Made by a program: the position numbers and the translations under genes. From Pseudo-nitzschia pungens (Eukaryota; Bacillariophyta; Bacillariophyceae; Bacillariales; Bacillariaceae): DNA of 64,000 nt. Position 1 is the first letter of the stretch. Each line of letters begins with the position of its first letter. Shown here one piece after another: positions 51,788 through 62,616 of this stretch. Below the pieces are notes generated by a model that made no database searches, had not been told where the DNA came from, and saw nothing but the letters and a program-made list of their open reading frames with translations. Location: the NCBI GenBank assembly GCA_037355855.1, contig CM074769.1, forward strand, positions 1,240,001 through 1,304,000. Direction: 5' to 3'.

Positions 51788-53413
51788 TGGAATGGAATCG
51801 AATGGGGCGTAGACGGTATGCAAGAATAACTCCCTAGTGAGAAAGTAGTAACAAGAATCATCCTGAACACTTTTTACTTTGAGAAAACAATTATACTACG
51901 TGTACCAAACCAAAATAAAGGTATTCGCTTTGCTGGGATACGGACATGAAGAACTTTTTCTAAGTAGTACCAGTTTGATTTCTTCTTGTTTCCTTTCAAA
52001 CGTCAAAAGACGAGACAATTTGTAACCACTAACCACACATGTGATACTCAAAATACAGTTCTTGTGAACAAGAAGAATCATACTAGTACTACTACCGTAA
52101 CTTACTACTTATTCTCCTTGTTAGTATGTTCATTCACGATTTCCGATAGCATTGGTAGTACTACTAGCATAAGGATGTACACAAAAACATACCGCATGTT
52201 TTCTAATACAGTGTTTGTTCATTACTAACATCATAATAACTTGAATGAGTTCAGATCCAGATCTTCCTCTCCACCCGAGAGCTGGATAGAAAGCTTATTT
52301 ATTTGTAAAAAATATATCCACAAGCTACCAGCAGTACACGTATCGTACTCGTAATCATACCATACTACTCGTAATTACTCTAAATTAATGTTCAATGTTC
52401 GGGAACTTCATGAATGAATCATTGCTGCGTTCGTTCTGAGTTTATATTTTCGAACTGACAACTTCTAACCTTACCGTAAGATTACCGTACTTCACGATTA
52501 GGTCCAACAATGCATACGGTACCATAATATCACATCCGGATTCCCGTTTTTTCATAGCATACTATGATTAGTCTTCGAACGAAGCTACCTGTACTACGGT
52601 ACGTGTGTCTTACTTTTGATTGATGTAGTAACCTTGACGATAGAAAATAGAAAGTGCATACTTAATACTTAGGGAGTTGGCCGTAAAACGGTACTGAACT
52701 GAAAACGAAGAAGGATCGCATTTTTTCGATTTGAACATCACGTAGAGGGAGGACGTTTTAGAAAGTCGAGTTCGTCGCACATATTAATTGGTATGGATCA
52801 TAATTTGACACGTGGTACTGTGAACAGTACATCCTGGTATCGACATCGAGAACGGAATTATTGCTTCTCAGGAACTCCACGATGATCTGTCGAGGCGAAA
52901 TAACATTCTTCTATATTAACTATTTTATCATTAAGAAGAACGATGAACAAGTTCGAATGATCTAATCGAGAAACCGTTTTCACTGAGAATTGTTAGAAAC
53001 TCGTCGCGTTTCAACTAGGAGTTCGGAAGGCACTTCTTCTGAATTTTTCGTGTTCGTTGGTTAAGGTTACTCCATCGTATTCTATTACTAGTATTGTTTA
53101 TGGTAGAAGTAATTTTGGGCCTGTTGACAGCAACCCATGAGGGCTCTCGTCATCGGCACTCTCGTCATCGGCATGGGTCATAACAACAATCTTAGGTGCG
53201 AGACGGTAATTTGCAGCAATCGGTATACCGATTATCATCATTTTTAGTGTGTGTCCATAATTTATCCGAAAGAAGGACTATTACCGCCACTGTCGCAAAA
53301 TTTGAAGCTTTGAGGTCACCAATAGAAGCTATCAAGGTTATGGTAGATTCTGCTAAGCTGATGTGAGTAATCGATTGTTGCAACCTTCGTTGGCGTAATA
53401 GGGACCGCATCAC
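51788..53413. other. Spacer between HTTM and histidine kinase genes
   Basis: 1.6 kb, AT-rich. It contains TAACCTTAC (52466-52474) followed by GTAAGATTACCGTAC, near-copies at about 52628 and 53064, and CTCGTCATCGGCA repeated at 53146-53172. No gene, tRNA or hairpin element is seen. Confidence 0.5.
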
Positions 53414-56400
53414 ATGTTTTTTCACTTGTCGCACTCCTTTTTCATCTTGCTAATGATTCTCATTCATTCGGATTCAAACCACTTGTGTTCCAGCAAAAGG
53501 AACTTACAGAGCACATCGAATGGCAACATGATTGGAGGCTCCAGGAAAGTCAAAGCGATTGCCTTAATCGATCGAATCTGCAGGTCCTTGGACTCAAAGG
53601 ACGGCATCGCATTGACAAAAGCAGAAATAAGCAAGCGTGCGGATGGATGGGCGGAAGATGGAGAAGATATTCTGACCAATGATGGTGAAGAAGTTTTGGA
53701 CCCCGCCGACTTTGAAGAAATCGAAGAATACTTCAAAGTATTTGAACGAAACGAGGTGAAGGTAGAAAATCGAAAAGAATTCGAAAAGATTGAATTGTTC
53801 ATCAGGCAAGAAAAGGACTCCGGTCGGAAACGGAGGGAAACGGCACGCCTACTTGCTGCAAGCGAAGACGTTCGCATAGCTGCCGATATCGCCGAACTTA
53901 AAGAGTACCGACTCAAACAGCAGAGATTGAATGGGGACCAGAGACTCCACCAGAGGATTGCAGACGCCGAGAAAGCTTATGCAAAACGAAAAATGGTGAT
54001 TGCGAAGGCTTCTCAATTGGCAACCTCTGATTGTCGGAAGCAGTTCAAAAGGGTCCGTGATTTCTTCCAATCTCTGCACGATGATCGGAAAAGGAAGCTT
54101 CGCAGACAATATGATCGTTCACTCAAAATTCAATCCATGTTACATCGATTGCGCGATACCGATCCAAGAGTAATGGCATTGGAACAGAACACGGCAGAGC
54201 GTATATTCCGTAAAAAGGAAGCCGATATGGGAGAGTTGAATATGCTCCAAAATTTAGAAGAGGCTACGTACCTTGAGAAAATTATCTCCTTGCTAGATGA
54301 TGTGCAAGAAACGAAGGAAGTAGCTGCCGATGCCTACTTCAGACTGCAGATCAAAAACCTGAAAGAACAACAGGCGAACCAAAAGAAACGCGATAAGGAG
54401 GTCACGGATGCCAAAGCCCAGAGTATGCTTGACATGACCGAATTGATTGCCAAATACGTCAAAGAGGAAATGCAAGACCAAGAGGAGCTTGAAAAGACAA
54501 AGGAGCTCGTTGAGAGAACTGAACGCAAAAAGGACTTTCAGGCCTCCCAATCGAAGGTGCTATTGTCGGTGAGTGACTTGTATGATACTATCCTTTGGTC
54601 AGTAGCGACCGGCTCCATTGGTCTATCTTCGACCGAGAGTGATTCTTTCGAGTCATGGGACGATGACGAGATTGGGGAGGATGAGGATCAAGAGCGAGAG
54701 AATATTCCGAACAATAGTAGCTCAAGGCAACATGAAATGAATTCCACGGATACGGACTTCGGTGAAGATAGGGATAGAAATAAAGAAAGGAATGGAAGCA
54801 ACAATGGAGTTGAAAAGTTCTGGAAAGATAATGATACTTCATCGGTTCAAAGCGGATCGACAGCAAATACCACCTCTGTAGACTCGGCCGACAGTCTTTC
54901 TCCAGTTGGTCACATTTTCGTCAGAGAATTGAGGAGGAAAATTCGTGCTGCGGAAAAAAAGATGGAGAAGAGACACATTGCTGAACGCAAAGAGGAAAGG
55001 AGGAAACACCGAGCCGAGGCTCGAAAGCTGAAGGAAAAGCACCAAGCTATGATTGATGATATTCTGGCCAAATGCGTTGAAGAACGTCAAAAACTTCGTG
55101 ATGCAATTGCTCGTCGTATGGCAATGGTTGAAGAGAAGCAAACCTTTTCGACCCAAACTTTGCAAGAAGCCATTGAGGCCGATGTCAATGCAATGCAAGG
55201 AGCGTGGGTGGAGCACAAACGGCTCGAAGAGGAACAACAAAATAGTTTTGCAAAAGCGCAGGCGCTTATTTCTGCTCAGGTGTTCCATGAAGTCCGCAAT
55301 GCGCTATCCTCAGTGGTCGCGATGTCGGAAATGACGTCGTCACTTCAAAAGGATCCGACCGTTTCTTCCAAAACACTCGTGTCGTCTGTGAGCGAGATGT
55401 TAGATCAGAACAAGGAAGTTGTCAACTATTCGTTAAATATGCTAAACAATATTCTTGACGTGAGCAAGATCAAAGCAGGGTCTTTCGAAACTCAAAAGAG
55501 TTTCTTCGATCTACAAGATCTTGTTCGTCGAGCCACAACGATGCAGTTAGTGAAAGCTCAAACCAGAGGTGTGAAGATGTCCTTTTCACCGATGCCTGAA
55601 CCTCAGATTGCGTATTCTGACGAAGATATTGTTGTCCGCATCATAACAAACTTCATCAGTAACGCCGTCAAATTTACCACTGCGGGTGCTGTACAGCCTT
55701 TTGTTTGTCCCTTGGAAAGCATCGATCCCATCACGAATAAAGAGAAGAGGAAGTCCATACCAATAGAAACGAAAGGGAAATCAAAATTGAGTGGAAATGA
55801 GAAAGATGAAGGCAAGGCGTGCAAGTACCAAGAGGTTAGGAATGACGAAGTTTCTTCCATAGATGTCAGGTACGTGGCCGTGGGAGTGGCAGATACGGGT
55901 CCGGGCCTCAGTAGGGAACTCTTGCAAATAGCAAAGGCTGGATTGTTCAACTCGGACGCATCCAATTCAAAGATGAATAGCGGTGCCAAAAATAGTGGTT
56001 TTGGACTGCATCTTGCGCACCAGCTTGCTGGAACACTCGACTCTGAGGTAAACCTAACAGATCTCGATACGTTCCAAGATTTATACAATGTGGACATGGC
56101 TAGTGTCTTAAACAACACCGATTCGTCGTCGCCGTCCGATTCATCATCGGAATTCGGATCTATCAACAGCGATGACGTACCGGGCAGAGGGACTGTGCTA
56201 TATATTACAATTCCTGTTGTTTCAGATGACCATCAAGCGGAGGGGATACTAAGCTCTGTATCAGATACCGAGGAATCTTTGGAATCGCCTCCAGAACAGT
56301 ACATTTTTTCACCACATCCTTCTCCCAACTCGATGGATGGCTGTTTTCGTATTTTGGTTGCGGACGACGTATCGATGCTTCGAAAGGGGCTTGTGCGGTC

Positions 56401-56965
56401 TGTCCTAGATATTTTCACGGACTTCTGTAACTGCCCGATTTCAGTGAGCACGGCCTGTACCGCCGAGGATGCACTTCGTGCCCTTGAAACACAAGACTAT
56501 GACCTTTTTATTTCCGATAATCAGTTTGCCCCACCCGGTCATCTCGGTCGCCTTTCGCCAGAAAACGAGGATAAGCGCTTGCAGGTGAACAACCGCGGGG
56601 ACAAGGACAATGTTCGCCAATCAGTCATGGAATTCTTCGCGAAAGAAGCTTTCACGATTGCCCCAGGAGACGGGTCTTTGTCTGGCATTGATGCTCTCTT
56701 ACAGCTTGCTCACATGAAGGACTCAAAAGTTTCCACCCCAATATTGGTCTTGCATTCGGGTCATCAGCTAAAACTGCCTAAACAGCTCGGTATTATTGTC
56801 GTGCGCAAGCCCTTGAAAAGAGTCGATTTCGTACCTTTATTTGAAAGGAACGCCCACAACTTGATTGAGACTGGTATGTGCGTTGAAGTCAAACGAGGAA
56901 GTGAAACTGTGGTGTTGAACCAGGGAGGGGCGCAGCTATTTCGGAGGAGGAAGTCGGATACTTGA
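53414..56965 (+). CDS. Hybrid histidine kinase with long coiled-coil N-terminus
   Basis: 1183 codons from ATG; the first ~35 residues are hydrophobic and a CAG at 53494 could instead mark a splice acceptor, with ATG 53530 as an alternative start. Residues ~60-600 are charged helices, very rich in Glu, Lys and Arg (coiled coil), with no PAS, GAF or other sensor domain visible. The HisKA box is AQVFHEVRNALSS, with the phospho-accepting His at ~625. The ATPase has an N box (IITNFISNAVKFT), a G1 box (VADTGPGL) and G2 (GFGLHLAHQLAG). A receiver follows (~977-1160): ILVADDV acidic pocket, Asp1035 in LFISDNQ, and the Lys in VVRKPLKR. An insertion of about 55 residues sits inside the receiver after the phospho-Asp. 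Signals would pass His to Asp within one chain; the input is unknown. Confidence 0.8.
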   Translation: MFFHLSHSFFILLMILIHSDSNHLCSSKRNLQSTSNGNMIGGSRKVKAIALIDRICRSLDSKDGIALTKAEISKRADGWAEDGEDILTNDGEEVLDPADFEEIEEYFKVFERNEVKVENRKEFEKIELFIRQEKDSGRKRRETARLLAASEDVRIAADIAELKEYRLKQQRLNGDQRLHQRIADAEKAYAKRKMVIAKASQLATSDCRKQFKRVRDFFQSLHDDRKRKLRRQYDRSLKIQSMLHRLRDTDPRVMALEQNTAERIFRKKEADMGELNMLQNLEEATYLEKIISLLDDVQETKEVAADAYFRLQIKNLKEQQANQKKRDKEVTDAKAQSMLDMTELIAKYVKEEMQDQEELEKTKELVERTERKKDFQASQSKVLLSVSDLYDTILWSVATGSIGLSSTESDSFESWDDDEIGEDEDQERENIPNNSSSRQHEMNSTDTDFGEDRDRNKERNGSNNGVEKFWKDNDTSSVQSGSTANTTSVDSADSLSPVGHIFVRELRRKIRAAEKKMEKRHIAERKEERRKHRAEARKLKEKHQAMIDDILAKCVEERQKLRDAIARRMAMVEEKQTFSTQTLQEAIEADVNAMQGAWVEHKRLEEEQQNSFAKAQALISAQVFHEVRNALSSVVAMSEMTSSLQKDPTVSSKTLVSSVSEMLDQNKEVVNYSLNMLNNILDVSKIKAGSFETQKSFFDLQDLVRRATTMQLVKAQTRGVKMSFSPMPEPQIAYSDEDIVVRIITNFISNAVKFTTAGAVQPFVCPLESIDPITNKEKRKSIPIETKGKSKLSGNEKDEGKACKYQEVRNDEVSSIDVRYVAVGVADTGPGLSRELLQIAKAGLFNSDASNSKMNSGAKNSGFGLHLAHQLAGTLDSEVNLTDLDTFQDLYNVDMASVLNNTDSSSPSDSSSEFGSINSDDVPGRGTVLYITIPVVSDDHQAEGILSSVSDTEESLESPPEQYIFSPHPSPNSMDGCFRILVADDVSMLRKGLVRSVLDIFTDFCNCPISVSTACTAEDALRALETQDYDLFISDNQFAPPGHLGRLSPENEDKRLQVNNRGDKDNVRQSVMEFFAKEAFTIAPGDGSLSGIDALLQLAHMKDSKVSTPILVLHSGHQLKLPKQLGIIVVRKPLKRVDFVPLFERNAHNLIETGMCVEVKRGSETVVLNQGGAQLFRRRKSDT

Positions 56966-57231
56966 TGGAAGTGCAAAAAAAGCTAACTTGAAGCTAGCAG
57001 CTTTCCTCCATAGCACTATGGATGAAATGCAGTGTTCAAGAAGTGCTTTCATACCTCTGGAAATAAGATTTTATTCAGTGTTAACAATGTAATCTTCAAA
57101 TTTTATAAATACTTAGTAATGGAAACACATAATTTTTAACTATTGGGCATCATTGCTTTCTATGACTTACTTTTAGAAACGAAACGCTGAAAGGCGCCAG
57201 TTGATGGGTTCTTTGGTGGTATGATTGCAAT

Positions 57232-58893
57232 TTAACTGATCACAAAACTGTCCTCGTCGACAGGAATAGTTTCGGAGAGAGAATTATCCGTGTCATTGTT
57301 CAATGTTCCTTCTCCATCGATTCCAACTGCACTATCATGGTCGACTGGTTTCTCTGCGGCTAGTTTGAGTTGAGTGCGACCCTTCTTGCTGAAAAAGAAA
57401 CGGCCCAATCCAAGCAGGACGAATGCAGTCGTCAATGCGGCGATCCAAATTGAGGTTTTTTCGGCGGTTGTCAATTTCGAGCTCTCTTCAAAGGGAACCA
57501 AATCAATTTCATCCTGTTTAGGGTTCACAGTGAACGTCTTGTCGCAGAGAAAACAAGCGTGGTTGTGATCCATTTTCAGTGAAAGTGGCGGGAAGAATGT
57601 GTTCCAACTGCAATCCTCCTCAGAGACTGCACAGTGGAAGGGGTACATTCCTCCTATGCAACCGCCAGTGTGGGTAGATTCACAAGTACAGTATTCGCCG
57701 TCACCTCGAATGGTTGGTACATCGTTTGGGTGGACCCAAACGTGATCACTAGTACAGTAATCGCTTGAGTAGGCACAAAAGAAACTGTTTTCTTTCGTAT
57801 CACCATCGAAATCGGGAATGTAGCATGCTCCGTATTTGGTTCGAGAGGAGGGAGATTTGCGAATGCTGTCATCTTCAATGGATTGAAGGGCATCACAGTA
57901 GCAATTCGTTCCGGCTGCATTGGTTGGCAGTATCTCGTATACCGGCTCGTTGCCATCATCTGTTTTGTGGCAATAATCCTTTTCCACACTCTTGGTGCGT
58001 GGGGCACATTCGTAATTCATGTTTTTTCCCCCAACCGTAATGCAGGCGCCTACGAGGGTATTCTGGCATGTGCAAGGTTCTTCCTCGATGCCCTTTTGCT
58101 TCAGACGAAGGTCGCTGAACCATCTCTCTCCATCTTCATTCCGAGCCGGTTCGCAGTCATCCGGGGTCATAGCGCATCTGGTGGCTCCGGTTTCAACATT
58201 TTGACATCGACCAAATTTGACGTAATGTTTTTGGGAAGAATTCACAGCCAACGTCGTCATTTTAGGAGTAAGCTTCGGGATCAAGTCGCTTAAGATGGAA
58301 AATTCTGGATGAACACAATTCAGGAGAGTCTTTCGATATTGAGTCAAAGTCTTCCACCGGTTACGACAAGCCACTTCTAATAGCAGCAAATCTAAAATGC
58401 ATCATCGTCGAGCAGCACTGAATGGTGCTGTTCTGTTTTGCCTTTGAAATCTTCCCTTGACAGGGTTGCTCATGCGTGACACGCGAACTATCAATCAAAA
58501 TCTGAGCTCTCTAGTGCTTGGCACGAGAAAAGTTCCAAATGAATTCGGAGGGAAAAAATCAAGCGCGCCAATGAAGTGGGAGTAGTCTTGCCAAGAATGA
58601 AATTTAGAAGAATCATGATGTTTCGTGACTCACTCACCAAAAAAACAGACGGAAATGCAGATATCCAGCAGACTTGAGTGACCGTGTGTACTACTTCGTA
58701 CTTCCGTAATAGAAGTATGGCAGCCCCAATATACAAGAACACAAGCAAAATGATCATGAGGTTGAAATGCTGGAATTAAGCTTCCTTGAGTCAACTCAGG
58801 CAGCACGGGTGTGACGAACGAAAAGCTAAGAAATATGCAAGCTATGAGCAATGCCTTGAGTGGTGAAACGAAGTCACGAGCAATCAGTTTCAT
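57232..58893 (-). CDS. Cysteine-rich single-pass membrane protein, two predicted exons
   Basis: Predicted exons 58893-58638 and 58391-57232 (about 471 residues). Exon 1 begins with an ATG and a clear signal peptide (MKLIARDFVSPLKALLIACI...). Its end G|GTGAGT and the acceptor CATTTTAG before 58391 are in matching phase 1, but no homology supports the join, so the middle is tentative. The ectodomain has three repeated Cys-rich modules with CTC/CYC/CTC spacing: CAMTPDDCEP...CTCQNTLVGACI, ...CYCDALQ...GACYIP, and CTCESTHTGGCIGG...DCSW. One transmembrane helix (IWIAALTTAFVLLGLGRFF) precedes a short acidic tail. Modules of this kind with G-x-C spacing are common in diatom surface proteins. Unknown ligand. 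Confidence 0.55.
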
Positions 58894-59187
58894 ATAATTT
58901 TACGCGTACATGTAGTTGTTCCTTGTGTGACTTCGGATATTCCGATGCAAATGAAGCAATCGATAAGCATTACTTAATGCCTGAAAAAGGGCAAAACACT
59001 CTTAGTGAGGAGAGATATCCGTAGCAAGAACTGTGATTTTATGTATTTTTGCTTTTGGAACAAGAGTAGGCTCAAGAATCTAGATTCAATGGTTCCAATT
59101 ACTTTCCGACGTAAAATTTCTATCATTCCCTCGTCGCGTAATGCTGAATTTGCTGTTGTTGATCCATCGATAGTGCACTGTTTTCCG
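58894..59187. other. Short spacer between two minus-strand genes
   Basis: 294 bp between the 3' end of the MYND-RING gene and the first exon of the cysteine-rich gene. No feature is visible. Confidence 0.5.
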
Positions 59188-60558
59188 CTACTCTTTCTCT
59201 TTCGTCTCTTCGCTGAAGCTAGCAGCTAACTCTTCCCGTTTCAGCCCTTCGTACATGTCTAGCACAACTTTTTGATTTGCTTCGTCCCACGGTGTTTCGT
59301 ACACGACCGCCCTCCCCATGGTTCGAATGGCACCTTCAAGATTGCCACTAGCTTTTTGGGACAACGCAACGTACTTATGAATCTGGGGAAAGTGTCTGTT
59401 CATCTCAATGGCAGCTTCACCGAGCTGAATGGCATGTTCGTGTTTCCCAATATGATACAAGCACCTTGACATGCCCATGAACATACTTCGCTGCTGCGGT
59501 GGTGTTCCCATAGTATCCGGGTCGCTGTAATCCATGACAGCCATGATTCTGTTCTTGTATATGTCCAACGCTTCTTTGTATTTCTTTTTGGCTTCCTGGC
59601 ACTCGGCCATTTTGATATACAAATCAAAACCGCAATTTTCCAGCCGGCTCGTGCTTGCATTGTTTTTCCTCATGTCTTCGAGCTGCTGCGTAATGCGATC
59701 ACACATTTCCGTCCGGCCTTCTTTTTCGGCTTTCTCTAGGCAATCCAAGAGCGCCGTGATTTTCTTGGCGTTTTCCCGGCCTTGTCGGTCCACGGCCTCG
59801 ATTTCTTTCAAGGCCTGAAATGCTTCTGTGGGTCGCTCCAGCTGCTGCAGAATCTCGGCTTTCGTGAAGAGCGTCTGGACCTTCTTGGATGCATCTTCCA
59901 TCGTTTCGGTATCCAGTTTGCTCAGCTCGGCGAGGGCCAACTCCGAAAATCGATTCCGTTCTTCGTTGCTTTTGTCACCACGACTTGCTCGCGCCGCATA
60001 CAACAAAGCAGTCTCGTGAACTTCCCTGCACAGATCGGGGGCTTCGGCTCGGCACGCCGGACAGGTCTGGTGCGTTGTTTGTTGAGAACCGGGACTATAC
60101 CATGTCGACTTTGGCGCAACGCTCTGCCAGTGCTGCAGACAGGCGAAGCAAAAAGTATGGCCGCAACGCGGGAGAGTGTATGGATCAACAATGGTTTCCG
60201 ATAGACAAATGAAGCAGCTTGTGTTTCTCTTCGGACCCCTTCCTTTTTTGGTCGTCGTCTCGCCGACAGAGTCTCCCTGCCCCATCTCTTGCAGGGCATC
60301 GAAAAAAGTTTCTCCGCCCGAAATCAAGGACTTGCTCCCGATGTTCACCACCTGTTCCCGAACAATATTAACATCGAAACATTCCTCCTTGTGCCCGGTC
60401 TTCCAGTGGGCTCGCTGGCAGGCAACGCTGCAGTAGAAGGCTCTGTGGCAACGCGAACATCGTTTGGGAGGTCCCGGTGCCGAACATTCCGGAGCGTCAC
60501 ATTCGATGTGTTCTCTTCCGATGGGCAGTTTTTGTTGGAGTCGGGAATCATCGGACAT
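59188..60558 (-). CDS. MYND-RING-TPR protein, putative E3 ubiquitin ligase
   Basis: 456 codons from ATG. Residues ~19-60 form a MYND zinc finger (C-x4-C...CSRCHRAFYCSVACQRAHWKTGHKEEC). Residues ~112-170 form a RING finger (CFICLSE, TLPRCGHTFCFACLQHW, CPACRAE). The rest is helical, with TPR-like pairs (QTLFTKAEILQQLERPTEAFQAL, YIKMAECQEAKKKYKEALDIY, RCLYHIGKHEHAIQLGEAAI, YVALSQKASGNLEGAIRTM). MYND domains bind Pro-rich partners; RING recruits E2 enzymes; TPRs hold clients. The combination suggests a ubiquitin ligase adaptor in cytosol or nucleus. No membrane segment is present. Confidence 0.8.
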   Translation of the reverse strand: MSDDSRLQQKLPIGREHIECDAPECSAPGPPKRCSRCHRAFYCSVACQRAHWKTGHKEECFDVNIVREQVVNIGSKSLISGGETFFDALQEMGQGDSVGETTTKKGRGPKRNTSCFICLSETIVDPYTLPRCGHTFCFACLQHWQSVAPKSTWYSPGSQQTTHQTCPACRAEAPDLCREVHETALLYAARASRGDKSNEERNRFSELALAELSKLDTETMEDASKKVQTLFTKAEILQQLERPTEAFQALKEIEAVDRQGRENAKKITALLDCLEKAEKEGRTEMCDRITQQLEDMRKNNASTSRLENCGFDLYIKMAECQEAKKKYKEALDIYKNRIMAVMDYSDPDTMGTPPQQRSMFMGMSRCLYHIGKHEHAIQLGEAAIEMNRHFPQIHKYVALSQKASGNLEGAIRTMGRAVVYETPWDEANQKVVLDMYEGLKREELAASFSEETKEKE

Positions 60559-62616
60559 GATAACGGATTGCTCGATTTCCTTGCAATTGATTCGAGAAGA
60601 TGAATCCCTAGTAGGTAATGCGGGGATCGACTATTGGAATGGTTCTCATACGAACTCTTTCAATAGCAGTCGCATAGCTTTTTACGATAAATACTTGTAG
60701 CCTCCTTGCTGCATCTCTTTTTGAGAGAGAATTGTTTGTAGCGATTATGAGATGGCAACGGCGACTCCCCTAAAAACATGGTCTTAGATTCTACGATGTG
60801 TGAGTGACAATCGTGTTGAGATTTACCGCAACCGGGTACACGGTAATCTTAGTAGTTCTACTCGTGTAAGATTTTACTGAAAAACCGATCCAGTGTTCCG
60901 CAGTACTGCCGTAGTCGTGTGCTGACCGTTGTCCATGTGGTGGTGTCGTCTGCCTGTTGAGCTGAAGGAGAAAAGGGATCATAATAGAACAAAAAACAAG
61001 TACTCCTTCTTCTTTTACTTCGTACCATGGTACTTGCCGTTGTAGCTCTGTTGCAGGAGTGCATGGTGGTGTACAACAACAAGTAGTAGATTCACCATGC
61101 TGCTGCCGCCAGTGTGCCGGTGAGACGACGACGAGTTTTGCTCGGCAGCTTCTTGTTTACTTGCAAAGATGATAGTATGCTGTAAAGATGAGTCTAATCT
61201 TGCCATGAAACAACCGAACCCCCGGGTGCCTTGGATTGCTGACTGCTGTTTGTTCAGATTGAATTCAGTATCTTCTTTTGTTCACATCTCAATATTGTAA
61301 CAACAAATCGCTTTGTGGTGTGTCATCACTAGTAGTAGTAGTACTAGTAGTATGTACTACTACTAGTACCACCACCATACATGCCCATCATTTTAGAGGG
61401 CAGCCAACCACCAGCAATCCTCTGCAACCAAAACAATGAATGATGGACAACAAGGTTAATTGAATGGATTCAACAAAATAGATGTGAAAAATAGATGCAG
61501 ATTTTATTTTACAAGAAAAAGAGGAGGAGGAGTAAGAGCAAAAAGAAACTTGCACTACTACCAGTGAAAAGATTTCTCCTGCTGTCTTCCCCTCTTGTTT
61601 TTTCTAACACTAGTGGTACTAATCAAATTTGGTGTGCCGAAGACTCCAACATTATGGGATGAAAGCTGTACTAGTAATGATACTACTAGTACTACTACTA
61701 GTACTAATAGTAATAATGCGACGAAGAGGAGAGCTGCTGGTGCAAGAATAACAACACAGTATCATCAAATACCAGTAGGTTCTTCCTATGTGCGATGCTT
61801 TGTTCGTGTGCTGTGTTGTTTGATTGTTGTTCATCATGTAGTAGTACTACCAGGTACCAGTAGATAGTAATACTTTATAGTATTAGGAGTACTAACATCG
61901 TATATGCTACAATCAACAGCAGTATCGGAGGACTACCGGTAGAGCGAGTCAAGAGTGTCGACGGCCTCCAGAAATTTTTGTCGAACAAAAAAATAATTTG
62001 ATTTTGGAAGGGACGCTATCGACAAAGATTTCACGGATAAAATTATGTACTACGAAATTCCTAACAGCTGTCCTCCAGTCCACGTAGAAACCAGTACATA
62101 GGCGCGTAGAACCAACGGACAGCTGTTAGGAATTTTGCAGTAACCTTAATAGAACTCATGGCAGGGTTAAAAAATGATGAATGACACGTGCTTTATTTTT
62201 ACTGGTACAAACAATATCAAATTATCCGTAACCTTACTCGGGACGATAAGTCACAATTGGTCATTCGTTCGCCTTGCACGTGTAAACTCATTTCCACGAC
62301 CAACGAATGAAAGGAGGATTTAACAATTAGCCAAATTCAATGAATACACGTGCGAATTTATTCCAATAAGTGTTCATTCGTGTGACTGAAAAATTGCCGA
62401 GTGCGCCAACCCCATTCCATGAAATTGCCGACGATATCCAACTCGAAGTCTAACGGATCGAAGACTAAACACCAACACTCTACAGTAACACGGAAAGTAT
62501 TGTTTCCATCAATCAATCGAACTATTTCACGGCGTTGAAAGCGACAGACTCCCTCCCGGCATCCAAAGAAAGAGAGTTTTACCTGGCAGCAATTGCGCTA
62601 CTAAGTCTGAACAACG
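60559..62616. other. Long divergent spacer, MYND-RING gene / SET gene
   Basis: 2.06 kb. It contains the third MITE-like hairpin (62047-62144), a full GTAACCTTAC at 62228-62237, an imperfect palindrome of TACTAGTA units at about 61338-61366, and repeated ACTAGTAC words at 61605-61700. Short open frames here are not supported. Confidence 0.5.
62047..62144. repeat. MITE-like hairpin element, copy 3
   Basis: 98 bp with 27-28-bp inverted arms, 62047-62073 and 62117-62144, sharing AAATTCCTAACAGCTGTCC and its complement almost perfectly. The loop holds GTAGAAACC and GTAGAACC, as in copy 2. No coding content. Confidence 0.8.
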
